64,000 bases of DNA from JACRLV01 sp045863555 (GTDB lineage Bacteria; Planctomycetota; Phycisphaerae; UBA1845; Fen-1342), in the NCBI GenBank assembly GCA_045863555.1, contig BTUU01000003.1:124001-188000 (forward strand). The letters run 5' to 3'. Of the stretch, positions 42,424 through 51,388 are shown piece after piece (the first letter of the stretch is position 1; each line of letters begins with the position of its first letter). The translations under genes and the position numbers were made by a program. The notes below the pieces were generated by a model. That model was given only the letters and a program-made list of their open reading frames with translations, ran no database searches and was not told the DNA's origin.

Positions 42424-43407
42424 TTACCGCCGACGGATCAGCGCCAGCCCGCCGAGCGCCAGCAGCGCCAGCGACGCCGGCTCAGGAACGTTCGTGCGGA
42501 TGTTCAGGTTGAAGACGCCCGTCGTGTTCGTGCTGGTGGTCGTCACGTTGAAGTCCGGCCCGAACGTCGTGTTGAACCCGCCCACGGCGATGTAGTACGT
42601 GCCGGGGCCCAGCGCGCCGTCGCGGCCATTGCCGCCGACCGACGTGCCGATCGTTCGCGTCGGCGCGGTTTGGCCGAACGAAAGCTGGCTCTGCGTGCCC
42701 GTTCCATCGTCGTCGTCCGACGCGATCAGCGCGCCGGTCGAAGTATACAGGCCGATCTCGGTGTCGAAGTTCGACGTTTCCGAGTCGATGTCGAGCCACG
42801 TACCCAGCGCGTTGTTGATCGTGTCGTTCAGGGTAAAAGAGTACCACCGAATCGCGCCGCCGGTGTGGTTCGCGGTCATGTCCGCGACGGCATAATTCGG
42901 CGAAGTATCGACGATGTTGCCGAGGTTCGTCGCGGGCGGCGGCGGCGGGGGAACGTAGTCGTTGACGGAGATCGACAGGTTCGTCCACGTCGAATCCGCG
43001 CCGGTGCCGTCATCGAAGCTCTCGAAGAACTCGAACGACCAGTTGCCGACCGAATTGCCGTTCAGCGCCGGATTCAGGCCGCCCTGCGTTGCCGGGCCGA
43101 TATGCAGCGTCGTGTACGTGCCGGTCGACGTCCATTGCAGCGAATTGAAAATCTGACCCGCGGGATTCGTGATCCGGACGCGCGCTTCGCTCGCAAACGT
43201 GCCGCTGAGCACCGATGTCAGGTCCCCTTCAAGCGTGATCGAGCCGGGCGTAAACGCCGGACCCGCGTGGTTGTAGAAGAGGATGCCGTTGTCCGCGCTT
43301 CCCGCCGGGCCGCCCGAATTGACCGGGCCGGGGTTCGTAAACGAGAACCCGGCGAACGCCGAGCCGGACAGAGCCAGCCCCATCCCAAACGCTAGTGCCT
43401 TCTTCAT
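42424..43407 (-). CDS. PEP-CTERM surface protein
   Basis: 327 residues from the ATG at 43407, after AGGAGG at about 9 nt. Signal peptide MKKALAFGMGLALSGSAFA. A P-domain-like region (LEGDLTSVLSGTFASEARVR, WSFEFFESFDDGTGADSTWT), a proline linker (YVPPPPPP) and a PPC-type domain (NFDTEIGLYTSTGALIASDD, GPGTYYIAVGG) precede the sorting signal VPEPASLALLALGGLALIRRR. Probably exported and membrane-anchored or released by an exosortase encoded elsewhere. Confidence 0.9.
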   Translation of the reverse strand: MKKALAFGMGLALSGSAFAGFSFTNPGPVNSGGPAGSADNGILFYNHAGPAFTPGSITLEGDLTSVLSGTFASEARVRITNPAGQIFNSLQWTSTGTYTTLHIGPATQGGLNPALNGNSVGNWSFEFFESFDDGTGADSTWTNLSISVNDYVPPPPPPATNLGNIVDTSPNYAVADMTANHTGGAIRWYSFTLNDTINNALGTWLDIDSETSNFDTEIGLYTSTGALIASDDDDGTGTQSQLSFGQTAPTRTIGTSVGGNGRDGALGPGTYYIAVGGFNTTFGPDFNVTTTSTNTTGVFNLNIRTNVPEPASLALLALGGLALIRRR

Positions 43408-43882
43408 GGTTTCCTCGCCTCCTCTGTGCACAGTTTCACGCCATGTCCGGCGTGCTGCGGCGCGGACCTCCGCCCGCTGACACCGCACGAGTTGTCCTGC
43501 GAAGTCTGAGGGGAGATCTTCGCAGCGACGCGCCGACCACTCACGGGTCGGGAAGTACTTCACATGAACCCTGGGAGCTGCCAAGCCTCGTCGAGAAGAA
43601 CGACCAGCTTGCATGGACCGGCCACGACGATCGGGACGTGGGCTGCTCCCCCACCTGTATCGCTGAGAATAATGCCCGCGCCACGAGCAGGTCAAGAGGA
43701 ATTTGCGACCGTTCAAGTGAATACCGTTCTATTTAGTCAATTGAGGGAGAAGACGCACCTCGCCCTGACCAGCCGCCCTCGTCGAGATCGGGATATCGGA
43801 CGGTATGCGCGATTTTTCACAGGTCGCCTGCATAAGTTCGGCCGTTCCCTCCGTCGTATCCTGTGACGCCTCGGAGGTGAAC
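43408..43882. other. Divergent intergenic region
   Basis: 475 bp between a PEP-CTERM gene (minus) and an ECF sigma gene (plus). The part at about 43695-43750 is AT-rich relative to the rest and could hold the sigma factor promoter, but I cannot match a -35/-10 pair with confidence. No gene is supported here. Confidence 0.4.
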
Positions 43883-44455
43883 GTGCCGGGTGACGCGAAC
43901 GAGCAGGGCCCCTGGGGCCGTTTTTACCTTGAGCACCGTCGCGCCCTCATCGCGTACGCCGCTGCGCTCACGGGCTCGGTCGACGAAGGAATGGACGTGA
44001 TCCAGGATGTACTGACTCGCCTTGTCGCCCAGCACGCCGATCCGGCAAGCCCGCGTGCCTTCGTATTCCGTTGCCTGCGGAACTGCGCCGCCGACCGCGC
44101 CAGACTTCGATGCCGACAGGGGCCCGAAGCGTCCGATGCCGCGCTCGCCTTTCTCGCATCACCCTCGCCAGACAGGCGGGACACGGCCGCAGAGTCCACC
44201 GAAAGACTGCGCGCTGCCCTCGCGCACCTTGACGATCGCCGGCGCGAAGTCATCGTCCTCAAGGTCTATGGCGAGCTGACCTTCAACGAGATCGCCACCG
44301 TGCTGGGCTGCCCGATCGGTACGGCAGCGAGTCACTACGCCCGCGGAATTGACGAGCTGCGCTCGCGGATCGAGGAGGAATATCGCAATGAATACAGAGC
44401 AGACCGAACGGTATCTTGCGTCGATGCCCGTCGCAACGCCGGATCCGGCGCGTGA
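43883..44455 (+). CDS. RNA polymerase ECF sigma factor
   Basis: 190 residues from a GTG at 43883 with CGGAGG 5 nt upstream. Sigma-70 region 2 (RFYLEHRRALIAYAAALTGS, DVIQDVLTRLV, ASPRAFVFRCLRNCAADRAR) and region 4 (ALAHLDDRRREVIVLKVYGE, LTFNEIATVLGCPIGTAASH) are clear. It probably directs a small extracytoplasmic-stress regulon. The following gene overlaps it by 68 bp and encodes a small membrane protein that may be its anti-sigma factor. Confidence 0.9.
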   Translation: MPGDANEQGPWGRFYLEHRRALIAYAAALTGSVDEGMDVIQDVLTRLVAQHADPASPRAFVFRCLRNCAADRARLRCRQGPEASDAALAFLASPSPDRRDTAAESTERLRAALAHLDDRRREVIVLKVYGELTFNEIATVLGCPIGTAASHYARGIDELRSRIEEEYRNEYRADRTVSCVDARRNAGSGA

Positions 44456-44747
44456 AGCCGCGTTGCTGGACGCGATCCGCACGGCCGAACAATCCGGTAC
44501 CGCGCTCAGCCTCGCCCCGCGCCCGGTCTGGTGGCGCCGGCCCGTGCCCCTCTGGCAGGCGGCCGCGGCCGTCGTCACCCTTGCGATCGTCGATCTGGCC
44601 TGGCTCCGTCCGCCCGCCGAGCCGCCCGCACCCGCGGCCCCGGCCCTCGCGGTCCGCGTCGAAGCCGAGCTCTTTTCCCGCGTTCGGAACCCCGGCGAAC
44701 CGATCGACGTGTCGCGGTGGGGGCCTCGTCCGGCCCTGGAGCGTTGA
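44388..44747 (+). CDS. Small membrane protein, candidate anti-sigma factor
   Basis: 119 residues starting MNTEQTERYLASMPVATPDP, with GAGGAGG upstream. One membrane helix (LWQAAAAVVTLAIVDLAWL, about residues 55-73) follows a short cytoplasmic N-terminus, and a proline/alanine-rich segment and short tail follow. This topology is common for anti-sigma proteins, but no zinc-binding motif is present and no homology is recognised. The gene overlaps the ECF sigma factor by 68 bp, so the two are translated together. Confidence 0.55.
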   Translation: MNTEQTERYLASMPVATPDPAREAALLDAIRTAEQSGTALSLAPRPVWWRRPVPLWQAAAAVVTLAIVDLAWLRPPAEPPAPAAPALAVRVEAELFSRVRNPGEPIDVSRWGPRPALER

Positions 44748-44786
44748 GAAGGTTGATTCGCAGAACTCAAAAAAAGGAGCCATTCG

Positions 44787-45611
44787 ATGACAAGTCTGAT
44801 CACTTTCGCCGCAGCCTGTGCCCTTGCCGCCGGCTTGGCTTCCGGTCCGCAGGAAGGGCCGGGCCGCACCGCCCGGGAAACGCCGCTTCGGCCCGCGCCG
44901 GCCGGTACGAAGTTCGAGGTTCCATTGCCCGCGGTGGAAGCCCGGTTGTGGATCGTGGCCTTTCCCGCGGACTTTCCTCCGGACCGGCTACCCATTTCGC
45001 GGGCCGCGATCGAAGGAGTGAATCGCGAACTGGGTCGCGGGGCGGATGCCAAGGGTCGGATTCCCACGTGGGGGCTGGCGGTGCAGCAGGAACTCGCGAA
45101 GTTCGAGGTCGTCTCGCCGTCCCATCTCCTTCGAGTCCGCGACGGCGTCCTGGTCTCGGAGCCCGTCACCGCGAAAACGGAGGGCGCTTCGCGCGAGGCG
45201 CCGCCGCCCTGGGATGTGATCAGCGCGCCTCGACTGATCATGCCGCTCGGGCAGGAGGCCATGGTGTCCGTCGGCCGCCCGGTCGAATTCATGACCCGGG
45301 ACGACGACGGCTGCCTCCGTGTGGAGTCGACCGAGAGTGTGACCGAGGGAATGGAGCTTCGGCTCACCGCCTCGAAACTGCTCGAGAAGGGCATCCGTTT
45401 CACGGGCATCCAGCTCAAGGTGACGCGCGTCGAAGCCCGTCAGCCCATCGAAGGCGTCCCTTTCGACGTCGGCCGCCCCATCCTCGACACGCGCGAGACG
45501 CAACTTGATATGACGCTCGACGATGGCAGGATTGCGATGATTCCGCTGCCGACGCGCGACGGCGAGCCCGCGATCATCGTCTTCTTTCTCGCGACCCGCG
45601 TCGAAAAATGA
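44787..45611 (+). CDS. Hypothetical exported protein
   Basis: 274 residues, with a hydrophobic N-terminus (LITFAAACALAAGLASG) that looks like a signal peptide and AAAAAAAGGAG 6 nt before the ATG. The mature part is beta-rich with KFEVPLPAVEARLWIVAFPAD, VISAPRLIMPLGQEAMVSVG, RPVEFMTRDDDGCLRVESTE. This pattern resembles planctomycete proteins that may carry a secretin-like fold, but I do not recognise a family. It follows the sigma/anti-sigma pair by 39 bp and may be in the same transcript. Confidence 0.65.
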   Translation: MTSLITFAAACALAAGLASGPQEGPGRTARETPLRPAPAGTKFEVPLPAVEARLWIVAFPADFPPDRLPISRAAIEGVNRELGRGADAKGRIPTWGLAVQQELAKFEVVSPSHLLRVRDGVLVSEPVTAKTEGASREAPPPWDVISAPRLIMPLGQEAMVSVGRPVEFMTRDDDGCLRVESTESVTEGMELRLTASKLLEKGIRFTGIQLKVTRVEARQPIEGVPFDVGRPILDTRETQLDMTLDDGRIAMIPLPTRDGEPAIIVFFLATRVEK

Positions 45612-45656
45612 CCCGCGTCGAACCGCGGTCCGTTCCGTATGCGCCCGGCCGGGCGG

Positions 45657-48233
45657 CTACTCCGTGGGAGAGCCGCTCGCGCCCGGGGCGGACGCGCTCC
45701 GCCGGCACGCGTCCAGCTCTTTCGTCAGTTCAGCAGGAATGGCCGCATCCGTAGGCGCGAGTCTGCCCTGGCGTTCCAGCGCAACGAACCAGTCGCGGCA
45801 CTTCTCCAGCCAGTCGCACGCGTCGTTCCGGCGCTGTTGCCCCGCGGCCGGCTCCGCCGAAGGCGACGTCGCGAGGGCCTGATACAGCTCGAACATCTTG
45901 TACAGCGACACCCCATACTGCCGATTCGCGTCCGGCGAGTCCGGCCAGCGCTCCGCCACGCCGCGACTGATCTCCACGTTCCGCGCCGCGGTCTCCGTCG
46001 CCGCTTCGAAGTCGCCAACCGCGATCTCCGCCTCGACAAGCCGTGTCAGCGTCGCCGTCAGCGACATGGCCGCGGACGGGTTCGTCGGATCGCCGGAAAC
46101 GAGCCGATCCAGCAGTTCCCGGGAGCGCCGCAGTGGCTCAATCGCCGCGCCCGCGCGCTGAGACTCCAGTTCGAGAATCCCGATCCACTGGTAGCCCACG
46201 CCCGAATCGCGAAGGGACAGCACGTCTTCCGGCGAGCCGCTCAGGAGCCGATCGGTGATCGCCACATACCGCCGATAGAGATCAAGTGCGCCGGCCCGGT
46301 CTCCGGCCGAATACAGCCCCTTCGCCCGCTTTGTGTATCCCACGGCCAGATCGCGCTGGTGCCCGCGATCCTGAGGATGCGCCGCCGCAAGCCGCTCGCC
46401 GATCTCGATCGCCCGTCGATAGTGTTCGTCGCTCCCGGCGCGATCCCCAAGCGCTGCCAGGCAGTTTCCCATCCGCTCGAGCGCATCCCCGTGCGAATCA
46501 AGACAACCGTCGTCGTCCGGAAACCGCGCGACCAGGCGCTCCGATTCACCCAGCGCCGCGCGGCACAGGTCCGCGGCGGCGTCCGGTTCGCGCAGATCGA
46601 GCAGCCGGTCGACAATCCGCAATCGCACCGGCACGAGCGCATTGGCCAGTCGGGCATCCGCGGCACGCTCCGCGCCATCCAGACGCGCCAGGATTGCCTC
46701 CGCCTTTCGGTAGCTCTCCACCGCTTCCGCCGTGCGACCCAGGTTCGAGGTCGTCGCATCGGACTGAATATCCCCGATCGACGTGTACGCCGCCGCGATC
46801 TCGCGCAACAACGCCGGATCGCCCGGCGCATCCCGGCTGAGCACGTCCAGATACGCCAGCCCTTTCTCCACGATCAGTTGCCGCGCCTCCGCACTGCCCG
46901 GAAGCCGCCGGATCTTCGGATCAAACTCGATGATGAATGACCGAGCCAGCTCCCGCACCTGCTGGTACCGCTGCTCCGCAACCGACCGCAGGTGGCTCTG
47001 CCGTGCGTAGAGAACCGCCAGCGCGATCGCGAGCCCCGTCACCGTCACCACGAACGCCGCCGACAGGCCAACGATTCCGCGGTGTCGCCGCAGGGCCTTG
47101 CGCAGCACATACGCAGCGCTGTCGCGCTTCGCTTCGATCGGCTCGCCGGCCAGATATCGTTCCAGGTCACGCGCGAGTTCGCCGGCGCTCTGGTAGCGCC
47201 GCTCGCGCTCCTTCGCGAGCGCCTTCAGCACGATCGTCTCCAGTTCATCGTCGATCGTGCTTCCGCGATCGAAGCAGGCCCGCAGCGGCTTCGGCGGCGT
47301 CTCCGCAATATGCCGCAGCGTCGCGACGGTGTCCGGCTCGATCGGATAAGGATACGAACGCGTCAGCGACTCATGCAGCATCACGCCCAGCGAATACACG
47401 TCGCTCCGCACGTCGACGGCGTCCGCCAGCCCCCGCGCCTGCTCCGGCGACATGTACGGCAGCGTCCCCGCGATCTGCTCCGCGGCCGTGAGATCCACGC
47501 TTTCGCCGCCGCTCGCCCGCGCCAGCCCGAAATCGACCACGCGCGGCTCACCGACCGCGTCAATCAGCACGTTCGACGGTTTGAGGTCGCGATGGATCAC
47601 GCCGCGCTGATGGGCGTAGCTCACCGCATCGCAGATGCGCACGAAGATCGCCAGCACCGCCCGCATCGCCGCGCGGTCACGCCCCCGCTCCCCCGCGAAT
47701 GTCTCATCGATCCACCGCCCCAGCGGCCGCCCCTCGACCAGCTCCATGGCGAAGTACGCCCGCCCGTCGCGCGTCACGCCGGCGTCGTAGACCGTCAGCA
47801 GATTCGGGTGCCGCAGCTCCGCGATCAATTCGATTTCGCGCTGAAATCGCCGCCGCGCCGCGTCCGACGCAAGCACTCCATCCCGCAGCACCTTCAGTGC
47901 GACACTCCGTCGCGTCGCGAGCTGCACCGCCCGATGGACGACTCCCTGCCCGCCCCGCGCAACTTCGCCTTCGATCCGATACCCCGGCACCGCGTCCGCC
48001 GCGAGTCCCGCAGCGCCCCGCCCAGTCCCGGCCGGCGGGGCGCCAACCGATCGCAGCCGCCCGACCCAGGTATCGTTCCGCGCCGACAGCCGTCGCGCTC
48101 GCTCCGCGCACCCCGCGCAGATCGCGAGGTGTTCCCGCAGCGACGCCTCCTCCTCAACCGCGAGATCATGCGCCCAGAGTCGCCCCAGCGCCTCGTCCGT
48201 CGCACAGCCCGCCGTGTCAATCCGCGTCGTCAT
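45657..48233 (-). CDS. Membrane Ser/Thr protein kinase with zinc-finger and TPR-like regions
   Basis: 858 residues. An N-terminal anti-sigma-type zinc finger pattern (HLAICAGCAERARRL, H-x3-C-x2-C, about 35-42) precedes the kinase domain (about 85-345): EGEVARGGQGVVHRAVQL, VALKVLRDG, VIHRDLKPSNVLID, VVDFGLARA and GTLPYMSPEQARG. A membrane helix is at about 388-410 (IVGLSAAFVVTVTGLAIAL), and the extracytoplasmic half (450-840) has TPR-like repeats. Kinases of this architecture are abundant in planctomycetes. It overlaps the ECF sigma gene by 17 bp, suggesting that the kinase controls that sigma factor. Confidence 0.9.
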   Translation of the reverse strand: MTTRIDTAGCATDEALGRLWAHDLAVEEEASLREHLAICAGCAERARRLSARNDTWVGRLRSVGAPPAGTGRGAAGLAADAVPGYRIEGEVARGGQGVVHRAVQLATRRSVALKVLRDGVLASDAARRRFQREIELIAELRHPNLLTVYDAGVTRDGRAYFAMELVEGRPLGRWIDETFAGERGRDRAAMRAVLAIFVRICDAVSYAHQRGVIHRDLKPSNVLIDAVGEPRVVDFGLARASGGESVDLTAAEQIAGTLPYMSPEQARGLADAVDVRSDVYSLGVMLHESLTRSYPYPIEPDTVATLRHIAETPPKPLRACFDRGSTIDDELETIVLKALAKERERRYQSAGELARDLERYLAGEPIEAKRDSAAYVLRKALRRHRGIVGLSAAFVVTVTGLAIALAVLYARQSHLRSVAEQRYQQVRELARSFIIEFDPKIRRLPGSAEARQLIVEKGLAYLDVLSRDAPGDPALLREIAAAYTSIGDIQSDATTSNLGRTAEAVESYRKAEAILARLDGAERAADARLANALVPVRLRIVDRLLDLREPDAAADLCRAALGESERLVARFPDDDGCLDSHGDALERMGNCLAALGDRAGSDEHYRRAIEIGERLAAAHPQDRGHQRDLAVGYTKRAKGLYSAGDRAGALDLYRRYVAITDRLLSGSPEDVLSLRDSGVGYQWIGILELESQRAGAAIEPLRRSRELLDRLVSGDPTNPSAAMSLTATLTRLVEAEIAVGDFEAATETAARNVEISRGVAERWPDSPDANRQYGVSLYKMFELYQALATSPSAEPAAGQQRRNDACDWLEKCRDWFVALERQGRLAPTDAAIPAELTKELDACRRSASAPGASGSPTE

Positions 48234-48795
48234 GCGTAAGCTCGCGCATCCGCTCCGCGATGCGCTGCGTAATGCGCCATTTGATCGTGTACAGGTTACT
48301 CGCCGTCAGGCCCGTCATCGCACAGACATCGTCCACGGACCGCTCTTCGATCACATACGCGACATAAGCCCGGTACTTCACCGGTTCGGTCTCGCGCTCG
48401 ATCTCCCGCAGGCAGTGCCAGAGGTGTTCCTCCAGCCACACGCGCTCAAAAAAGTCGTCCGGCGCCGCATCCGTGGCCGCGGCATTCTCGAGCACGCCGC
48501 TGTCCGCCTCCGCCGCACGCCGCGACCGCCGCTGGTTCAGAACGCGGTTCCGAACCATCGTCGCCAGCCAGCCCTTGAACCGGCCGCGCGCCGGGTCATA
48601 GTCAAACGCCTCGATCCGCCGCGCAATCGTCCCCAGGCAATCCTGAGCGATCTCCTCCGCCTCAACCGCCGCCAACCCGTGGCGCTGCGCGTAGCGGATC
48701 AGCATCGGACGATAAATCGCGTCGAACGTCTCCCACGCGGCCCGATCACTCGGGTCTTTCACGCGAATCAGCAGACTGGGGCGGGTCGTATCCAC
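48217..48795 (-). CDS. RNA polymerase ECF sigma factor (planctomycete ECF/kinase type)
   Basis: 192 residues from a GTG at 48795. Region 2 has FDAIYRPMLIRYAQRHGLAA, EAEEIAQDCLGTIARRI and GRFKGWLATMVRNRVLNQRR; region 4 is RSVDDVCAMTGLTASNLYTI. A GTG at 48819 would be in the -10 box TATAGT (48823-48818), so the later start is preferred. Its sequence (TRPSLLIRVKDPSDRAAWET) matches the planctomycete class of ECF factors that sit by Ser/Thr kinases. The kinase gene overlaps its end by 17 bp. Confidence 0.85.
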   Translation of the reverse strand: MDTTRPSLLIRVKDPSDRAAWETFDAIYRPMLIRYAQRHGLAAVEAEEIAQDCLGTIARRIEAFDYDPARGRFKGWLATMVRNRVLNQRRSRRAAEADSGVLENAAATDAAPDDFFERVWLEEHLWHCLREIERETEPVKYRAYVAYVIEERSVDDVCAMTGLTASNLYTIKWRITQRIAERMRELTHDDAD

Positions 48796-48872
48796 GCGGC
48801 GATTGGCCTCACCGCCCACTATACCGACCCGCTCCGCACCTGACTGTCGGATTTACCCGTCCCAGGCCGCCT

Positions 48873-48905
48873 TCTCACGCTTTTTTTCAGAAAAAACCTG
48901 TGAGA
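48873..48905. repeat. AT-rich inverted repeat upstream of lipoprotein gene
   Basis: TCTCAC and GTGAGA (48873-48878 and 48900-48905) enclose T7/A6 runs, so a hairpin can form. It lies between the divergent sigma factor (minus) and lipoprotein (plus) genes. It could be an operator or a terminator; no homology is known. Confidence 0.4.
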
Positions 48906-48960
48906 TGCCCCCCCCGCGCCGGGTAGAGCCTTGTGACACACAGCCCGAAAGGAGCCTGAC

Positions 48961-51204
48961 ATGAAACCGTCACAGGGTGTTCGCCGATGGGGATGGACTT
49001 CGCTGATTCTCGCTCTGCTCGGCGGCTGCCCCGTCGCCACCACGGCCGTCGGCGTCGCCGTCGCCGCGACAACCGTCACTTTTCTACTCGGATCGACCGG
49101 AGTTCTCGACATTCGGTCCACCGCTGGAACCACGCGCACCGCGGGCGTCGTCACATTGCCGTTCGCGGGTCGCGCGACCGACCGGCCCGCCTCCGCCACC
49201 CTCAACCTCGATGTCGGCCGCACGCGGGCCCTGCCGACCGGGGCGGCCAAATTGTCGAATCAGCAGTCCCTCACCGGCGCAGCGACCATCCGCGTAAAAC
49301 TCGCCGCGTCCTCGTCGGAGGACCCGTGCGGTAGCGGCGTGTTCGTCGGTGCGTTTGATCTGGCGATTCAGAACGGCGCGGTATCGGTCCTGAATCCGTC
49401 GATCGCGCTTCCGGATCAGGCACTCGAATTCGCCCTCAGCGGTTCATTCACGATCTGCCTCGAAGCGACGGCGACGATCGATGTCCGCATCGAAATCGAC
49501 CAGATGGACATCGCGTTCGGCCCGACCGCCGATGCGACGCCCGCCGATGGCGATCCCTCCGATGACCAACCGGCGGACCAGACGCCGACAGACGACAGCC
49601 CCGGAGATAACCTTCCACCCGACGGGTCCGATACGCCGACCGATGACCCAGGCGATACCCCGGACCCCGGCGCCGGCTTCGTCCTCGCTAACCCTGTCCA
49701 CGTCGGCTCCGAGGCGATCATCGCAGGTTCGGCCGCAAACCCGGCGCTCGGCTTCGATCTTCCCGAACGCTTCAACATCGGCCGGTTCGCGATGAGCGAC
49801 GACGGCCGCTACGTGTGGTTCTACCTTTTCTGGGATTCGGTCACGACGAAACCCGCCGACTGGATCCGCCTCTACCGCATCGACACGCAGGGTGGAAACC
49901 TCCAGCGCTCGCAGATCAACGAAGAGGCCGAAGCGATGGGCGGGGGATACCTCGCGTCCAGCCGCGACGGCTCGATCGCGGTCTACGAAATGGGCCGAGC
50001 CGAGCCGGCCGGCGTTTTTCCGCGGCTCGAATCGCGCTTCCTCCGGCTGACGCCCGGCGCACCCGCCGCCGCCTTCTATGACACCGAATCCGACGCCGGA
50101 CTGCCCAGCGCGAGCGGCCCGCGGATCACCGAAGACGGCGGCGCGATCTTCTGGTACGACAACGAGAATCTCTGGCGCAATACCACGAGCGGAGGCGTCG
50201 CCCAGCAACTCGTCAGCGTCGCGCACCTGAATTTCTACGGCCCCTGGGATCCCTTCACCGGCGGCCAGATTTACGGCCTGGACATCACCGAAACCGGCAG
50301 CCAGTGGCTCGTCGGCATCCGTTTCGTCGAGCCCAGCCCGCCGTACACCGCCCACCAGGAACTCATCCAGGCGGCCGGCGCGCTCCCGCAGGGGATCAGC
50401 GGCCTTCCAAAGATCACCGCGAACCCGCTCGTTTTCGATGTCCAGCTCAGCGACGACGGGGCCGTCTACGCGTACGAAGAGTCAAACGCGTTCGGCGTCG
50501 GCGGCACGTTCACGCACGGCAGCGGCTACAGCGCCGACCTCCGAACCGGCGCAGCGCCGGCCGCTCAGGGCGCCTATGGCCAGATTCTCGCGGACAGCGG
50601 CCTCCGCTCGTTCGTCGAAGTTAATTTCGCGAACCAGCGCACGCCCGTGTTTCATGATCTGACCACTGGCAGCCGCATCCGCGCCGGCAGCAGTCGCTAC
50701 ACGAACGCCGCCGGCGGCGTCTACGCCCGCCAGCTCAGCGACGACGGCCGCACGTGCGTGGCATTCTGGAATTCAAATCCCATCGGCACGCCGTTCAACA
50801 ACCTCTACGTCCTCAAGGACGGGGTCGACGGCCTCCCGGGCCATCCGCAGTTTGGTGACATTCGTTATCGCTACGACGCCGCGAGCGACTCGCTTATCGT
50901 CCGCTGCACGGTGACGTCGACGGGCGGGCTGGAGCGGATCTACCTGCTGCCGCTCTACGCGGGCGTCGAGCCGGTGGGGGCGGTCCCCGACGCGCAAAAC
51001 CCGTTCTACAACGAGCGGTGGGGCGGCGGCGTGAATTTCTCGACGGTGTTTTCACCCGTTGACGGCCTGCCGGACACGTATGAGCGCGTGATCCGGATGG
51101 ACGGCAAGAGCCAGTTCCTCGACGGCGACTTCCAGCTTCGAATCATCGCCGTCGACGCGACCGGGATGCGCACCTCGTACCGCGACATGGTCCCGGTGCG
51201 GTAG
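48961..51204 (+). CDS. Lipoprotein with beta-propeller-like region
   Basis: 747 residues, with AAAGGAG 7 nt before the ATG. A lipobox is present (LILALLGGC, Cys 23). Residues about 190-230 are a low-complexity acidic/proline linker (DGDPSDDQPADQTPTDDSPG). The C-terminal half has repeated strands of the propeller type (MSDDGRYVWFYLF; ASSRDGSIAVYEM; ITEDGGAIFWYDN; LSDDGAVYAYEES; LSDDGRTCVAFWN). Surface-exposed, possibly binding. No enzymatic motif is recognised. A terminator follows at 51301. Confidence 0.8.
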   Translation: MKPSQGVRRWGWTSLILALLGGCPVATTAVGVAVAATTVTFLLGSTGVLDIRSTAGTTRTAGVVTLPFAGRATDRPASATLNLDVGRTRALPTGAAKLSNQQSLTGAATIRVKLAASSSEDPCGSGVFVGAFDLAIQNGAVSVLNPSIALPDQALEFALSGSFTICLEATATIDVRIEIDQMDIAFGPTADATPADGDPSDDQPADQTPTDDSPGDNLPPDGSDTPTDDPGDTPDPGAGFVLANPVHVGSEAIIAGSAANPALGFDLPERFNIGRFAMSDDGRYVWFYLFWDSVTTKPADWIRLYRIDTQGGNLQRSQINEEAEAMGGGYLASSRDGSIAVYEMGRAEPAGVFPRLESRFLRLTPGAPAAAFYDTESDAGLPSASGPRITEDGGAIFWYDNENLWRNTTSGGVAQQLVSVAHLNFYGPWDPFTGGQIYGLDITETGSQWLVGIRFVEPSPPYTAHQELIQAAGALPQGISGLPKITANPLVFDVQLSDDGAVYAYEESNAFGVGGTFTHGSGYSADLRTGAAPAAQGAYGQILADSGLRSFVEVNFANQRTPVFHDLTTGSRIRAGSSRYTNAAGGVYARQLSDDGRTCVAFWNSNPIGTPFNNLYVLKDGVDGLPGHPQFGDIRYRYDAASDSLIVRCTVTSTGGLERIYLLPLYAGVEPVGAVPDAQNPFYNERWGGGVNFSTVFSPVDGLPDTYERVIRMDGKSQFLDGDFQLRIIAVDATGMRTSYRDMVPVR

Positions 51205-51300
51205 CGTCCATACCCGGGCGACGCTGGACCGCCGTCACGGACCTCTCCGTCGGCAACATGCGGGGCGTCGCGGGTGACCGCGGAAGATTCTGGGCACGGC

Positions 51301-51335
51301 GTGGCGGCGAGCGATCGCCGCCACTGCTGTTTTCC
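51301..51335 (+). terminator. Rho-independent terminator with GCGA loop
   Basis: 10-bp stem GTGGCGGCGA/TCGCCGCCAC (51301-51310 with 51315-51324) with a GCGA tetraloop, followed by TGCTGTTTTCC. About 100 bp past the lipoprotein stop and 54 bp before the SPFH gene. Confidence 0.6.
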
Positions 51336-51388
51336 ACCCCCCCTGTACGGCCGGTTTTCCGTATGATGACCCGCAGGAGGTCGCCGCC

